The translations under genes were made by a program, and so were the position numbers. Positions 1 to 10,180 of a DNA stretch of 64,000 bases are shown here, piece by piece (the first letter of the stretch is position 1; each line of letters opens with the position of its first letter). Location of the stretch: the NCBI RefSeq assembly GCF_000687165.1, contig NZ_JMKU01000009.1:173133-237132 (forward strand), read 5' to 3'. The notes beneath the pieces were generated by a model. The model made no database searches. It saw nothing but the letters and a program-made list of their open reading frames with translations, and was not told the DNA's origin. Source of the DNA: Paracidovorax oryzae ATCC 19882 (lineage in GTDB: Bacteria > Pseudomonadota > Gammaproteobacteria > Burkholderiales > Burkholderiaceae_C).

Positions 1-79
1 GTGCCGCGAAAGAGGGCGCCGCGACGGCACACAGTGCGCACAGGAATGCGGCACTCCGAAGTCGATGTGATTGCTCCAT
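1..79 (-). CDS. exported protein, N-terminal fragment (runs off window)
   Basis: Reading leftwards from an ATG at 79, an open frame runs to the window edge and encodes a basic N-terminus followed by a hydrophobic stretch ([15 protein letters not shown]), a good Sec signal peptide with an Ala-x-Ala-like end. Only 26 codons are visible, so the product cannot be named. In related betaproteobacteria the gene divergent from mutM is often a TPR-repeat exported protein next to lolB; that is context, not something seen here. The 47 bp between this start and mutM would have to hold both promoters. Confidence 0.5.
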   Translation of the reverse strand, partial: MEQSHRLRSAAFLCALCAVAAPSFAA

Positions 80-126
80 CGACTCATAATAATCCATGCC
101 AGATACAGTTTCCGGAGCCCGACCAT

Positions 127-942
127 ATGCCTGAGTTGCCAGAGGTGGAAGTCACGCGCCGCGGCATCGCGGACGTCATGGCGGGCGCGGTGATCGAGTC
201 CGTGGTCCTGGGGAAGTCGCTGCGCTGGCCCCTGGGCTGCGCTCCCGAAGACCTGCACGGCCTGCGCGTGGTGGCCGTGCGGCGCCGCGGCAAATACCTG
301 CTGGTGGACCTGGACCGCGGCATGCTGCTGATCCATCTGGGCATGTCCGGGAGCCTGCGCTTCGACCGGAGTGCCGAGTCGCCCGGCGCGCACGACCATT
401 TCCTCATGGCCACCAGCCGGGGCACCCTCCGCCTGAAGGACCCGCGCCGCTTCGGGGCCGTCGTCTGGGCGGATTCCGAAACGAGCCCGCAGGCGGTGAA
501 GCTGCTGGGCCGGCTCGGGGTGGAACCGCTCGGCGATACCTTCACGCTGGAGGGCTTCGTAGCGGCGCTGCGTGCCAGCCGGCTGCCCGTCAAGCAGTTC
601 CTGCTGGGGGGCAGCGCGGTGGTCGGTGTCGGAAATATCTATGCGTCCGAGGCGCTGTTCCTGGCCGGCATCCGGCCGACGGCGCGTGCTTCGTCGATCG
701 GGCCGCTGCGCGCCCGGCGCCTGCACGAGGCGATCCGCACGGTGCTGGCCCGGGCGGTGGAGCGCGGCGGCAGCACACTGCGGGACTTCGCCGGCGTGGA
801 TGGCAATGCCGGGCATTTCCAGCTCGAAGCCCACGTCTATGGGCGCGAGGGCCTGCCGTGCCGTACCTGCGGAACGCCGATACGTTCCATGCGGCAGGGG
901 CAGCGCAGCACGTACTATTGCATCCGCTGCCAGCGGCCGTGA
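127..942 (+). CDS. mutM: formamidopyrimidine-DNA glycosylase (Fpg/MutM)
   Basis: A 271-aa bifunctional base-excision repair enzyme that removes 8-oxoguanine and formamidopyrimidines and nicks the abasic site. The start at 127 gives the required N-terminus MPELPEVE, where Pro2 is the catalytic nucleophile and Glu3 the general acid; the open frame extends upstream, but only this start makes an active enzyme, and GGAG lies 9 nt before it. Lys56 (GKYLLV) matches the conserved catalytic lysine. The C-terminus carries the four-Cys zinc finger (CRTC about residues 245-248 and CIRC about 265-268). It is followed by a GTPase gene and mutY, so two arms of the 8-oxoG repair system lie within 4 kb. Confidence 0.97.
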   Translation: MPELPEVEVTRRGIADVMAGAVIESVVLGKSLRWPLGCAPEDLHGLRVVAVRRRGKYLLVDLDRGMLLIHLGMSGSLRFDRSAESPGAHDHFLMATSRGTLRLKDPRRFGAVVWADSETSPQAVKLLGRLGVEPLGDTFTLEGFVAALRASRLPVKQFLLGGSAVVGVGNIYASEALFLAGIRPTARASSIGPLRARRLHEAIRTVLARAVERGGSTLRDFAGVDGNAGHFQLEAHVYGREGLPCRTCGTPIRSMRQGQRSTYYCIRCQRP

Positions 943-970
943 TTTGGGCGGGCAATCTGGCCCGGGGTGC

Positions 971-979
971 TGATATATT
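971..979 (+). promoter_or_regulatory. candidate extended -10 promoter for the GTPase-mutY pair
   Basis: The intergenic gap after mutM contains TGATATATT, that is a TG dinucleotide one base before TATATT (extended -10 form), about 50 bp upstream of the GTG start of the GTPase. No convincing -35 is seen 17 bp upstream, as expected for the extended -10 class. It would drive the GTPase and, through the overlap, mutY. Confidence 0.35.
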
Positions 980-1028
980 TTGCACGTGCCTGCAGGGCCG
1001 CAGCGCAGCATCCACCTCCAGGAGCACC

Positions 1029-2990
1029 GTGGGACCTTCTTTCAACGAGCAATTCGACCAGCATGGCGCCTGGCGGCGCGCTTTCGCGCTGCAGCTGAAG
1101 CACCTGGGGGAATGGATGTCGTCGCATGCCCTCATGGATGCGGCCATCGAGGAAAAGCTGCGCCGCCTGGAAGACCAGGTGCGCAGCGACAAGGTCATGG
1201 TCGCATTCGTCGCGGAGTTCTCCCGTGGCAAGTCCGAGCTCATCAACGCGATCTTCTTTGCCGACTATGGCCGCCGCATCATGCCGGCCAGCGCGGGGCG
1301 CACCACGATGTGCCCGACCGAGCTCGGGTATGACCCGGCGCTGCCCAACAGCCTGCGGCTGCTGCCCATCGAGACGCGCACGCAGCCCCAGGGGCTGGCC
1401 GAATGGCGGCTGCGGCCGGACCAGTGGAGCGAAGTCCCGCTGAATGTCGGCGACGCCGAGCAGCTGGCCCAGGCCATCGAGAAGGTTTCGGAGGTGCGCC
1501 GGGTCACGCAGGACGAGGCACGGGCCCTCGGCTTCTGGCACGACGACCAGCCGCAGGAAAACCCCGTGCCCGACGCGAAAGGACTGGTGGAGGTGCCGGC
1601 GTGGCGCCACGCGCTGATCAACATCCCCCATCCCCTGTTGCGGCAGGGCCTGGTCATCCTGGACACCCCCGGCCTCAACGCCGTGGGTGCGGAGCCCGAG
1701 CTCACCATCAATCTCATCCCGCAGGCCCATGCCGTGGTGTTCATCCTGGGTGCGGATACCGGCGTCACGCGGTCGGACCTGGAGATCTGGCGCCAGCACG
1801 TGGCGCCGTCCGTGGGCCATGCGGACGCACAGCTGGTGGTGCTCAACAAGATCGATACCTTGTGGGACACGCTGAACTCCCCGACCCAGGTGCAGGAGCA
1901 GCTGGACCGCCAGCGCCTGGCCTCCGCCGACATGCTGGGCGTGGCGCCTGGCCAGGTGCTTCTGGTGTCCGCCCAGAAGGGCCTGGTGTCCAAGATCCAT
2001 TGCGATGACGTGCTGCTGGAATCGAGCGGACTGCCGGCGCTGGAGGATGCGCTGGGGCAGGGCGTGATGGGCAAGCGCCAGGCCATCCTGCGTTCGGCCG
2101 TGACGGCCGGCGTGGCCTCCCTGCGCTCGGAGGCGGGCCGGACGATCAATATCCGCCGCCGCGACCTGGACGACCAGATGCTGGAGCTGCGCAGCCTGCG
2201 CGGCAAGAATGCATCGGTGATCGAGTCCATGCGCGTGCGCATCGAGCAGGAGCAGCGCGAATTCGACGCCAGCGCCGCCAAGATCCAGGCGGTGCGTGCC
2301 GTGCACCTGAAGCTGCTGCGCGACATCTTCCATGACCTGGGCGCGCGCTCGCTGAAGGCGGAGATGACGTCGCTGATCGAAACCCTCCAGCAAAAGGGTC
2401 TGAAGCTCGGGGTCCGCAAGGTGTACGCGGAAACGTTCGAGCGCCTGCGTGCCATCATGGACAAGGCCCAGGCGTCGGCCACCGAGATCCACGCCATGCT
2501 GGGGGGAACGTTCCGCCAGCTCAATGCGGATTTCGGCTTCTCCCTGCAGGTGCCCGCCACGCCCCGGCTCGATGGCTTCCTGACGGAGATCCAGCAGATC
2601 GAGGCCCGCCACCTGCAATACATCGGCGTTGGCAACACCCTGCGGCTGGCGCAGCCCGATTTCACCCACCGCCTCGTGCGGGCGCTGGGAATGCGGCTGC
2701 GTACCGTGTTCGAATCGGCCGCGAACGACCTGGAGCTGTGGAGCAAGTCCGCCACGGCCCAACTCGACGCGCAGTTGCGCGAGCGCAAGCGCAGCTTCGC
2801 CCGGCGCATCGAGGCCGTGGACCGCATCCAGCATGCCGCCAGCGGACTCGTGGAGCGCATCTCGGAGATCGAGCAGGCCGAGCAGGAACTCGCGCAACTG
2901 GAGGCGCGCCTGCACGAGCTGACGGAGCGGCTGGCTTCCCTGCCGGCGGAAAACGGCAAGCCGCAGCCCCGGACGCCGCTGTCCGCATGA
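1029..2990 (+). CDS. dynamin-like GTPase family protein
   Basis: A 653-aa protein started at a GTG at 1029; the open frame extends back into mutM, so the in-gap GTG is preferred. The N-terminal G domain has a P-loop ending GKS (about residues 67-69), a TT...CPTE switch I, DTPGLN (G3, about 210) and NKID (G4, about 274). The C-terminal half (about 370-650) is long charged helix with heptad-like Leu/Glu/Arg spacing, as in bacterial dynamin-like proteins that bind and remodel membranes. No transmembrane segment is obvious. Its stop overlaps the mutY start (ATGA), so the two are probably translationally coupled. The exact role is unknown; placement between mutM and mutY suggests, but does not prove, a link to DNA or oxidative damage. 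Confidence 0.85.
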   Translation: MGPSFNEQFDQHGAWRRAFALQLKHLGEWMSSHALMDAAIEEKLRRLEDQVRSDKVMVAFVAEFSRGKSELINAIFFADYGRRIMPASAGRTTMCPTELGYDPALPNSLRLLPIETRTQPQGLAEWRLRPDQWSEVPLNVGDAEQLAQAIEKVSEVRRVTQDEARALGFWHDDQPQENPVPDAKGLVEVPAWRHALINIPHPLLRQGLVILDTPGLNAVGAEPELTINLIPQAHAVVFILGADTGVTRSDLEIWRQHVAPSVGHADAQLVVLNKIDTLWDTLNSPTQVQEQLDRQRLASADMLGVAPGQVLLVSAQKGLVSKIHCDDVLLESSGLPALEDALGQGVMGKRQAILRSAVTAGVASLRSEAGRTINIRRRDLDDQMLELRSLRGKNASVIESMRVRIEQEQREFDASAAKIQAVRAVHLKLLRDIFHDLGARSLKAEMTSLIETLQQKGLKLGVRKVYAETFERLRAIMDKAQASATEIHAMLGGTFRQLNADFGFSLQVPATPRLDGFLTEIQQIEARHLQYIGVGNTLRLAQPDFTHRLVRALGMRLRTVFESAANDLELWSKSATAQLDAQLRERKRSFARRIEAVDRIQHAASGLVERISEIEQAEQELAQLEARLHELTERLASLPAENGKPQPRTPLSA

Positions 2991-4063
2991 AGCGCGCGGC
3001 CCCCGACATCGCCACCGAAGTGGTGCGCTGGCAGGCCGTGCATGGCCGCAACCACCTGCCCTGGCAGCAGACGCGCGACCCCTACCGGGTCTGGCTGTCC
3101 GAAATCATGCTGCAGCAGACGCAGGTCAGCACCGTACTGGATTACTACGCCCGGTTCCTGGAGCGGTTTCCCGATGTGCGGGCCCTGGCCGCGGCGCCGG
3201 AGGACGACGTCATGGCCCTCTGGAGCGGGCTTGGCTACTACAGCCGCGCCCGCAACCTGCACCGGTGCGCCAAGGAGATCGTGGACCGGTACGGCGGAGA
3301 GTTTCCGCGCTCCGCCGAGGCGCTGGCCGGCCTGCCCGGCATCGGCCGTTCCACGGCCGGCGCCATCGCCTCGTTCTGCTTCGCGGAGCGCGTGCCGATC
3401 CTGGACGCCAACGTCCGGCGGGTGCTCACGCGGGTGCTCGGCTTCGATGCCGACCTGGCCGTTGCCCGCAACGAGCGTGACCTGTGGGATCGCGCCAGCG
3501 AGTTGCTGCCGCGCGGCGACCTGCAGGAATCCATGCCCCGCTACACGCAGGGCCTGATGGACCTGGGTGCGAGCCTCTGCACGCCGCGCAAGCCCGCCTG
3601 CATTCTCTGTCCCCTGCAGCCGCAGTGCGCTGCGGCCCAGGCCGGCAACCCCGAGGATTACCCCGTGCGCACGCGCAAGCTGCTGCGGCGGGCGCAGGCA
3701 TGGTGGTTTCCGCTGCTGCACGATGGCGAGGGGCGCCTCTGGCTGCAGCGCAGGCCGTCCGAGGGCATCTGGGCCGGCCTGCATTGCCCGCCCATGTTCG
3801 ACAGCCGGGAGGAGGTCCGGGACTGGCTGGCACAGCGGGGCGTGGTCCGCCCGCCGCGGGAACTGGATGCCGTGTTCCATGTCCTCACGCACCGGGACCT
3901 GCACCTGCATCCCCTGCTGGTGCCAGGGCCGGCGCATGCCGCGGCCGGCCAGGCCGGAGCCGGGCAGGAGGGGGGCTGGTACACGGCCGCGCAATGGAAG
4001 GCGCTGGGATTGCCGGCCCCCGTGCGCAAGCTCCTGGACCAATTGCGGCTGCCCGCCGCCTAG
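2987..4063 (+). CDS. mutY: adenine DNA glycosylase MutY
   Basis: A 358-aa enzyme that removes adenine mispaired with 8-oxoguanine. Seen in the sequence: catalytic Glu39 in [10 protein letters not shown], the helix-hairpin-helix [12 protein letters not shown], the catalytic Asp in LDANVRRVL, and the iron-sulfur loop Cys-x6-Cys-x2-Cys-x5-Cys ([18 protein letters not shown]). The C-terminal third is the MutT-like 8-oxoG recognition domain. The start ATG overlaps the GTPase stop by 4 nt. The stop overlaps the convergent rapZ stop in the sequence CTAG, so neither gene has room for its own terminator. Confidence 0.96.
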   Translation: MKRAAPDIATEVVRWQAVHGRNHLPWQQTRDPYRVWLSEIMLQQTQVSTVLDYYARFLERFPDVRALAAAPEDDVMALWSGLGYYSRARNLHRCAKEIVDRYGGEFPRSAEALAGLPGIGRSTAGAIASFCFAERVPILDANVRRVLTRVLGFDADLAVARNERDLWDRASELLPRGDLQESMPRYTQGLMDLGASLCTPRKPACILCPLQPQCAAAQAGNPEDYPVRTRKLLRRAQAWWFPLLHDGEGRLWLQRRPSEGIWAGLHCPPMFDSREEVRDWLAQRGVVRPPRELDAVFHVLTHRDLHLHPLLVPGPAHAAAGQAGAGQEGGWYTAAQWKALGLPAPVRKLLDQLRLPAA

Positions 4064-4932
4064 CGTCCGTCGAGTTCCCGGTGGCGCCGCAACGTCGTCC
4101 AGCGGTCTGAAAATTCGGCTGCGAGTTGCTCGACGAGATAGACGGACCGGTGCTGCCCGCCCGTGCAGCCGATCGCCACCGTGACATAGCTGCGGTGGTT
4201 CTGTGCCAGCGGCTCGAGCCAGTGTCCCAGGAAGCCGGAGATGTGCTCGCGCATCTGCAGCACCTCCGGGGCCTGTTCCAGGTAATGCACCACCGGCTGG
4301 TCCTTGCCCGTGAGGTGGCGCAGGCCCGGCTCGTAGTGCGGGTTCGGCAGCATGCGCACGTCGAAGACATAGTCCGCGTCCACCGGCACGCCCCGCTTGA
4401 ACGCGAACGACTGGAACACCAGTGTCAGTTGCCCGGGCAGCGCGGGCATCAGGCTCTTCACGTAGCCCTGCAGCTGCGCGGCGCGGATGGCGCTGGTGTC
4501 GATCACGTGCGATTGCTCGCGCAGGTCGGCAAGCAGTTCGCGCTCGAGTTCGATGGTTTCCAGGAGCGCATGCGGCTCGCCATACCATTCATCGCGGGAC
4601 AGCGGATGGCGGCGGCGCGTTTCCGAAAAGCGGCGCACCAGCGTGTCCGTGGTGGCATCCAGGAACAGCGAATGCACGGTCACGCCTTCCGCGCGCAGGC
4701 GGCGCAGCTGCTGCGGCACCAGGGGCAGCGCCGTGGCGCTGCGCACGTCCATGGCGATGGCCACCCGGTTGCCGTGGTGCTGGTGCTCCAGCGCCACGAA
4801 GGCCGCGAGCAGCTCCGGGGGCAGGTTGTCCACGCAGTAGTAGCCCGCGTCTTCCAGCGCATGCAGCGCCACGGACTTGCCGGAGCCCGACATGCCCGTG
4901 ATCAGCACGATCTCCAGGGTGCTGGCCGTCAT
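4060..4932 (-). CDS. rapZ: RNase adapter protein RapZ (YvcJ family nucleotide-binding protein)
   Basis: A 290-aa protein, close to the usual 284-aa length. The N-terminus has a P-loop GMSGSGKS and the family features DNLPPEL and DVRS. In enterobacteria RapZ guides RNase E to GlmZ sRNA to adjust amino-sugar synthesis; whether that holds here is unknown. The start overlaps the recN stop by 4 nt (ATGA). Its own stop overlaps the mutY stop on the other strand. Confidence 0.93.
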   Translation of the reverse strand: MTASTLEIVLITGMSGSGKSVALHALEDAGYYCVDNLPPELLAAFVALEHQHHGNRVAIAMDVRSATALPLVPQQLRRLRAEGVTVHSLFLDATTDTLVRRFSETRRRHPLSRDEWYGEPHALLETIELERELLADLREQSHVIDTSAIRAAQLQGYVKSLMPALPGQLTLVFQSFAFKRGVPVDADYVFDVRMLPNPHYEPGLRHLTGKDQPVVHYLEQAPEVLQMREHISGFLGHWLEPLAQNHRSYVTVAIGCTGGQHRSVYLVEQLAAEFSDRWTTLRRHRELDGR

Positions 4933-6602
4933 GCTCTGGCTCCCTTGGCTGCCGCGCGGCTGTTGTCCAGCATCTCGCGGGCGTGCGCCAGGGTGGCGGC
5001 CGAAGCGCGCTCGCCGCCGAGCATGCGTGCCATTTCCTGGATGCGGCGGTCGCCTTCCGCAGCGGCCACCGTGCTGACCGTTCCCTGCTGGCGGGAGCGC
5101 TTGGACACGACCAGGTGGTGGTCCGCGCACGCGGCCACCTGCGGCAGGTGGGTCACCGCCAGTACCTGCCGGTCGCGGCCGAGACGCTGCATCAGCTGCC
5201 CCACGGTTTCCGCAACGGAGCCGCCGACACCGGAATCGACCTCGTCGAAGATCAGCGTCGGCGCTTCGCCCAGGCGGCTGGTGGTCACCGAGATCGCCAG
5301 CGAGATGCGCGACAGCTCGCCGCCCGAGGCCACCTTGCCGATCGGGCGAGGCGTCACCCCCTGGTGGCCCGCTACCAGGAACGCCACGCTGTCCAGCCCG
5401 TGCGGGCCCGGCTCGGCCTGCGTGTCGAGCGCCACGTCGAAGCGGCCGCCCTTCATGCCCAGGCCCTGCATGGCCTGGGTGATGGCGCGAGCGAGCTGTG
5501 GAGCGGCCTTGGCGCGCTTCTGCGAAATCTCCCGGGCGGCCTGCATGTAGGCGGCTTCGCTTTTGCGGGCCTGCTCCGCGAGGGCTTCCACGTCCGAGGC
5601 CCCGTCCAGGCGTGCGAGCTCTTCCTCCCAGCCGGCGAGCAGTGCGGGCAGGTCCTGCGGCTGGCGCTTGAAGCGCCGTGCCAGCGACATCCAGAGACCC
5701 ATGCGCGCATCCAGCGTTTCGAGCCGGTCCGGGTCCACGTCGGTGTGGCGCAGGTAGGACTGGAGCGAATGCGCCACGTCCGATGCCTGGGCCAGGCAGG
5801 ACGCCAGCACGTCCAGCATGGACTGGAACTGCGGGTCGAGCGATGCCTTGGCTTCCAGCAGGCCGCGGGCGCGTACCAGCGGGCCGTGCGCACCCGATTC
5901 ATCATCTTCCAGCGCCGACAGCGCGTCCTGTGCCGTGTCGATCAGCGCCTGCGCATGCGACAGGCGCGTGTGCTGCGCGTTCAGTTCTTCCCATTCGCCA
6001 TCGGCGGGGGCGAGCTTCTGCATCTCCGCGATCTGCCACTGGAGCCGGTCACGCTCCTGCTGGATGTCGTTCTGGCCCGCGACGGCGGCATCCAGTGCCT
6101 TGCGGTCGTCGCGCCAGCGCGTCCAGAGGGGCTGCAGGCCTTCCGGGCGGATGCCGCCGTATGCATCCAGCAGGCCGCGCACCGCGTCCGCGCGCGTGAG
6201 GCTCTGCCAGGCATGCTGTCCGTGGATGTCGAGCAGGTGGGAGCCCAGGGTGCGCATCTGCGTCGCGGTCACCGGCACCCCGTTGATCCACGCGCGGCTC
6301 TTGCCCTGGGTGTCGATGGTGCGGCGCAGCAGCAGGCCGTCTTCCGGAGGGATGCCTGCATCGTCCAGCCAGGCCGCGATGGCGGGGGTGCCATCGAACT
6401 CGGCGCACAGGTCCGTGGACGCCGCACCTTCCCGGACCACGCCCGGGTCGGCGCGCGCGCCCAGCAACAGCTGCAGCGCGTCGATGAGGATGGACTTGCC
6501 GGCGCCGGTCTCGCCGGTCAGGACGGTGAATCCGGTATGGAGGTCGAGCTCGAGGGACTCGACGATCACGAAATCACGCAGTGCGATCCGCTTCAACGCC
6601 AT
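4929..6602 (-). CDS. recN: DNA repair protein RecN
   Basis: A 557-aa SMC-like ATPase that acts in double-strand break repair. The N-terminal half has Walker A (GETGAGKS, about residues 30-37). A coiled-coil middle region follows, and the C-terminal half carries the ABC signature (ASGGELSR) and Walker B with [12 protein letters not shown]. Start chosen at ATG 6602 because [15 protein letters not shown] is the canonical N-terminus. It follows nadK after 2 bp and overlaps rapZ, giving a nadK-recN-rapZ operon. No LexA box was recognised in front of it. Confidence 0.96.
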   Translation of the reverse strand: MALKRIALRDFVIVESLELDLHTGFTVLTGETGAGKSILIDALQLLLGARADPGVVREGAASTDLCAEFDGTPAIAAWLDDAGIPPEDGLLLRRTIDTQGKSRAWINGVPVTATQMRTLGSHLLDIHGQHAWQSLTRADAVRGLLDAYGGIRPEGLQPLWTRWRDDRKALDAAVAGQNDIQQERDRLQWQIAEMQKLAPADGEWEELNAQHTRLSHAQALIDTAQDALSALEDDESGAHGPLVRARGLLEAKASLDPQFQSMLDVLASCLAQASDVAHSLQSYLRHTDVDPDRLETLDARMGLWMSLARRFKRQPQDLPALLAGWEEELARLDGASDVEALAEQARKSEAAYMQAAREISQKRAKAAPQLARAITQAMQGLGMKGGRFDVALDTQAEPGPHGLDSVAFLVAGHQGVTPRPIGKVASGGELSRISLAISVTTSRLGEAPTLIFDEVDSGVGGSVAETVGQLMQRLGRDRQVLAVTHLPQVAACADHHLVVSKRSRQQGTVSTVAAAEGDRRIQEMARMLGGERASAATLAHAREMLDNSRAAAKGARA

Positions 6603-6604
6603 GC

Positions 6605-7501
6605 TCAGTAGCCTCCTTCGTTCCAGCGGAGCTTCTTGCGCAGCGTGGCGAAATAGTTCCAGCCGCGCGGATGGAGAAAGCGCGCCCGGTAGTCCGAGCG
6701 CTGTACCAATATGCGGTCGCCGTGCTGCAGGGATGCGAGCGACTGCATGTCGAAATTCGCGCTGACGTCGCGGCCGCTGACGACCTCCACGGCCACCTCC
6801 ATGCTGTCCGACAGCACGATGGGCCGGTTCGACAGCGTATGCGGCGCGATCGGCGCCAGCACCCAGCCGGGAATCGTCGGGTGCAGCATCGGGCCGCCTG
6901 CGGACAGGGCATAGGCGGTGGAGCCCGTGGGCGAAGCGATGATGAGGCCGTCTGCGCGCTGGTTGGACACGAAATGGCCACCCACTTCCACGCGCAGTTC
7001 CACCATCCCGGACGTGGAACCGCGGTTGACCACCACGTCGTTCATCGCCAGAGCCTCGAACACACACTGGCCCTGGCGCATCACCCGGGCCCGCATGAGG
7101 GGACGCAGGTCTTCCTCGTACTCTCCGCGCAGCATGGGCTTGAGGACCGTCGGGTACTCGCCCAGGGGGATATCGGTGATGAAGCCGAGCCGGCCCTGGT
7201 TGATGCCGATCAGCGGCGTTCGGTACTGCGCGAGCTGCCGGCCGACGCCCAGCATCGTGCCGTCGCCGCCCACCACGAGGCAGAGATCGCAGTCCAGCCC
7301 GATGCGCTCCACGGAGAGCGCAGGGTAGTCGGTGAACCCCGTGTTCGCAGCGGTATCCGCCTCGAGGGCGACCTCGCACCCTTCGTTGGCCAGGAATCTG
7401 GCGATGCCGTCCAGCGCGTCGCGCGAACTGTCGGACATGCCTGCAGAAGTGGGCGCCTGGTACTTGCCGACGAGCGCCACGCGTTGGAACCTGAGCTTCA
7501 T
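6605..7501 (-). CDS. nadK: NAD kinase
   Basis: A 298-aa enzyme that phosphorylates NAD to NADP. The GGDGTML motif (NADK signature) and the glycine-rich [15 protein letters not shown] segment that shapes the active site are present. Start taken at ATG 7501 ([15 protein letters not shown]), which matches the family N-terminus; an ATG 10 codons upstream would run into the start of divergent hrcA and is less likely. First gene of nadK-recN-rapZ, divergent from hrcA across 29 bp. Confidence 0.95.
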   Translation of the reverse strand: MKLRFQRVALVGKYQAPTSAGMSDSSRDALDGIARFLANEGCEVALEADTAANTGFTDYPALSVERIGLDCDLCLVVGGDGTMLGVGRQLAQYRTPLIGINQGRLGFITDIPLGEYPTVLKPMLRGEYEEDLRPLMRARVMRQGQCVFEALAMNDVVVNRGSTSGMVELRVEVGGHFVSNQRADGLIIASPTGSTAYALSAGGPMLHPTIPGWVLAPIAPHTLSNRPIVLSDSMEVAVEVVSGRDVSANFDMQSLASLQHGDRILVQRSDYRARFLHPRGWNYFATLRKKLRWNEGGY

Positions 7502-7530
7502 CACGGAAATTAGATCATTAAAATGATTCA

Positions 7531-8535
7531 ATGCTCGACGACCGTGCCAAGTTGTTGCTCAAAGCGCTGATCGAGCGCTACATCGCCGACGGCCAGCCGG
7601 TGGGTTCGCGCACGTTGTCGAAAGCGTCGGGCCTGGACCTCTCTCCGGCCACCATACGCAATGTCATGGCGGACCTGGAGGACATCGGGCTGATCGCCAG
7701 CCCCCATACCTCCGCGGGCCGCATCCCCACGGCCAAAGGGTACCGGCTGTTCGTTGACACCATGTTGACGGTGCAGCGCGGCGAGCTGTGCTCCCCCGAA
7801 CTCGCGGCCGACCAGCCGCAGAAGGTCATCGCGAACGCCGCGCAGCTGCTGTCGAGCCTCTCGCAGTTCGTGGGCGTGGTCATGGCTCCGCGCCGGCCGT
7901 CGGTCTTCCGCCACATCGAGTTCCTGCGCCTCTCGGAACGGCGCCTGCTCGTCATCATCGTCTCGCCGGACGGCGATGTGCAGAACCGCGTGATCTTCAC
8001 CGAAGTGGACCATTCCCAGTCGCAACTGGCCGAGGCCGCCAACTTCCTCAACAGCCACTATTCCGGCCTGGGGATGGACGAGGTGCGCGAGCGGCTCAAG
8101 ACCGAGGTGGACCAGTTGCGCGGAGAGATCGCTTCCCTCATGCAGGCCGCGGTGAACGTCGGCTCCGAGGCCATGGCCGCCTCGCAGGAGGAGGTGGTCA
8201 TCTCCGGCGAGCGCAACCTGCTGGCCCTGAGCGATTTCTCCAACGACATGGGCAACCTGCGCAAGGCCTTCGACCTCTTCGAGCAGAAGACCCAGATACT
8301 GCGCCTGCTGGACGTTTCCAACCGGGCCGAAGGCGTGCGCATCTTTATTGGAGGCGAAAGCCAGGTCGTGCCTTTCGAGGAGCTGTCGGTGGTCAGCGCC
8401 CCGTATGAGGTGGACGGGCAGGTCGTGGGCACGCTGGGCGTCATCGGCCCCACGCGCATGCCCTACGATCGCATGATCCAGATCGTGGACATCACCTCCA
8501 AGCTGGTGACCAATGCGCTGAGCCATCGTCGCTAG
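7531..8535 (+). CDS. hrcA: heat-inducible transcription repressor HrcA
   Basis: A 334-aa repressor of groESL/dnaK-type operons that binds CIRCE elements. The N-terminal winged helix includes [14 protein letters not shown] and [13 protein letters not shown], followed by the HrcA-specific GAF-like dimerisation domain. No CIRCE inverted repeat was found in this window, so its targets lie elsewhere. It is divergent from nadK, across a short AT-rich gap (7502-7530) that probably holds overlapping promoters. Confidence 0.95.
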   Translation: MLDDRAKLLLKALIERYIADGQPVGSRTLSKASGLDLSPATIRNVMADLEDIGLIASPHTSAGRIPTAKGYRLFVDTMLTVQRGELCSPELAADQPQKVIANAAQLLSSLSQFVGVVMAPRRPSVFRHIEFLRLSERRLLVIIVSPDGDVQNRVIFTEVDHSQSQLAEAANFLNSHYSGLGMDEVRERLKTEVDQLRGEIASLMQAAVNVGSEAMAASQEEVVISGERNLLALSDFSNDMGNLRKAFDLFEQKTQILRLLDVSNRAEGVRIFIGGESQVVPFEELSVVSAPYEVDGQVVGTLGVIGPTRMPYDRMIQIVDITSKLVTNALSHRR

Positions 8536-8601
8536 GGTTGCCCGGCCCGGATGGCGCGGCACGCGGCCATGGCGGACCGGAAGGCCGGGAGGGCAGGCGG
8601 T

Positions 8602-9003
8602 TTACCGGCCGTCGCTCCACGTACCGCCCTTGATCACCGCGGTCGAGGTTTCGCAGGCTTGCCGCTTCTGCTGGATCGCATCGGCCGACAGCCCGTAATA
8701 GTAGGCATCGAGCGGCCGGCCCATCAGTCCCTTGCACGCACCGCTGGCAGGCCGCGGACACTGGCGCATGAGTGTCACCTTGCCCGGCTTGCCACCCAGT
8801 CCGGCCGATGCCTGTGCGACCGCGTCGCAGCTGCTCTTGAGTTGCTCCGCCGTGACGTCGGACGAGAACTCCATGCAGTCTTTCACCGCCGTCCCGGAAC
8901 CCGCGACGGAGACGGTGCCCTCGATCACGCAGGCGCGGTTGGCGGACCAGGCCGCAGGGGCAACGAGCAGGCCGATGACAAGCAATGGGGTGGCGATCCT
9001 CAT
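8602..9003 (-). CDS. small exported hypothetical protein
   Basis: 133 aa. The N-terminus is a clear Sec signal peptide (MRIATPLLVIGLLVAPAAWSA), so the mature protein is about 113 aa and probably periplasmic. It has six cysteines (near residues 24, 43, 59, 82, 89 and 116), an even number that fits disulfide bonding. I do not recognise the family. It is a single gene; the 216 bp upstream (9004-9219), which would hold its promoter, is extremely G/C-rich with no other feature I can support. Confidence 0.6.
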   Translation of the reverse strand: MRIATPLLVIGLLVAPAAWSANRACVIEGTVSVAGSGTAVKDCMEFSSDVTAEQLKSSCDAVAQASAGLGGKPGKVTLMRQCPRPASGACKGLMGRPLDAYYYGLSADAIQQKRQACETSTAVIKGGTWSDGR

Positions 9004-9219
9004 GTTTTCTCCAATCCGGGCCGGCCGTGTGCGGACCCGCCATACGTTTTTCAGTTTCCAGGTCGATGGGATCCCCGCACCCGAACCGGCTGGTTCTTCG
9101 AGGGGAACGCGGATTTATACGTGGCCGCCCCTTCGGCCGGCCCCCCGCCGGGGCAGGAATTGCGTAACCCCTTGTGTCGGCCGGACCGGGCCAGGCTTGG
9201 CGCGGCTGCGCCGGGCGGA

Positions 9220-9921
9220 TCAGGATTCATCCATCCGGACGCCGCGCAGCCTGGAGATCAGTTCCACCCGGTTGCTCGCGCCGAGCTTCTGGAGGATGGC
9301 CGTGAGGTGCTCCTTGACCGTGTGCTCCGACAGGTGCAGCGCATTCGCGATGGGTTTGTTGGGCAGTCCCTCCAGGACCAGCGCGAGGATCTGCCCCTGG
9401 CGCGGGGTCAGGCCGAGATCGGCAGGTGAGAGATGGATCTCGCGGGGTGTCGTGGCGCCGATGGCTGTGGTGGTGGCCGTGCTGGAAAGGCATGCCGTCG
9501 CCCCGGCGTCGAACCAGGGGGTGCCGTCGAGCACGGCGTTGATGGCCGCGTGGAAGGCCTCGGGCGGTTCCCGCTTGTGGATGAATCCGTGGGCGCCGCT
9601 GGCCCGGGCCTTGAGCACGATGGCCGGATGGTGGTCCGCGCTCACGATCAGCACGCGTGTTCCAGGGGACATCGCGAAAAGATTGTCGATGAAAGACGTT
9701 GCGGCACCCTCCGCGAGCCAGAAATCCACCAGCGCCAGGATGGGCGAGCCATTCGAGGCAATGATGCGCAGGGCCTCGGATGTTTCGTGGGCATGGCGGG
9801 CCTCCTCCAACCGGGGGTGGAGGCGCAGGAACTCGGCCATGCCACGTGCAACGAGTGGATGGTCATCGACGACAAGCGCGTAGTGCGACAGAGGAAGGCG
9901 GGAAAAGGCGGACAGGGGCAT
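9220..9921 (-). CDS. LuxR/NarL-type response regulator (orphan)
   Basis: 233 aa. An N-terminal receiver domain (VVDDHPLVARGMAEFL, about residues 17-32; phospho-acceptor Asp probably in LALVDFWLAEG; conserved Lys in FIHKREPP) is joined to a C-terminal LuxR helix-turn-helix (LTPRQGQILALVLEGLPNKP...SEHTVKEHL, about 172-215). The residues after the acceptor Asp lack the usual Pro-Gly, so the loop is somewhat atypical. No sensor kinase is adjacent, so its partner is unknown. The 259 bp upstream (9922-10180) hold its promoter and that of the tRNA-Ile. Confidence 0.88.
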   Translation of the reverse strand: MPLSAFSRLPLSHYALVVDDHPLVARGMAEFLRLHPRLEEARHAHETSEALRIIASNGSPILALVDFWLAEGAATSFIDNLFAMSPGTRVLIVSADHHPAIVLKARASGAHGFIHKREPPEAFHAAINAVLDGTPWFDAGATACLSSTATTTAIGATTPREIHLSPADLGLTPRQGQILALVLEGLPNKPIANALHLSEHTVKEHLTAILQKLGASNRVELISRLRGVRMDES

Positions 9922-10180
9922 GCGACGTTCGGGCTATCAGGCCGGATCATCAAAAGCAACTCGACCGTAACTTTCGAGAGTAACCGACGCGCGGTCGCCG
10001 GCCGGTTACAAAACCTATGTCCAGGCGTCCGAGTGAAACGGGGCCGTGCGGGGGCTCGTTGATGTTCCATATGCTGGGTTCCAGGAGCCGATCGGCGACC
10101 GAAGGGGTTGCGCGTTCCGCAAAAACGTATGCATTGGTTTTTTTCGTGGCCCAGCTGCGTATGCGACAATCGCAGGCTGT

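Noticed and set aside
1265..4588. Open frame of about 1100 codons on the minus strand across the GTPase, mutY and part of rapZ
   Set aside because: It is a GC-rich shadow: it lies antisense to well-supported genes, has an Arg/Ala/Ser-rich sequence without domains and no RBS.
7502..7530. CIRCE element in front of hrcA
   Set aside because: The conserved TTAGCACTC-N9-GAGTGCTAA inverted repeat is absent from the gap.
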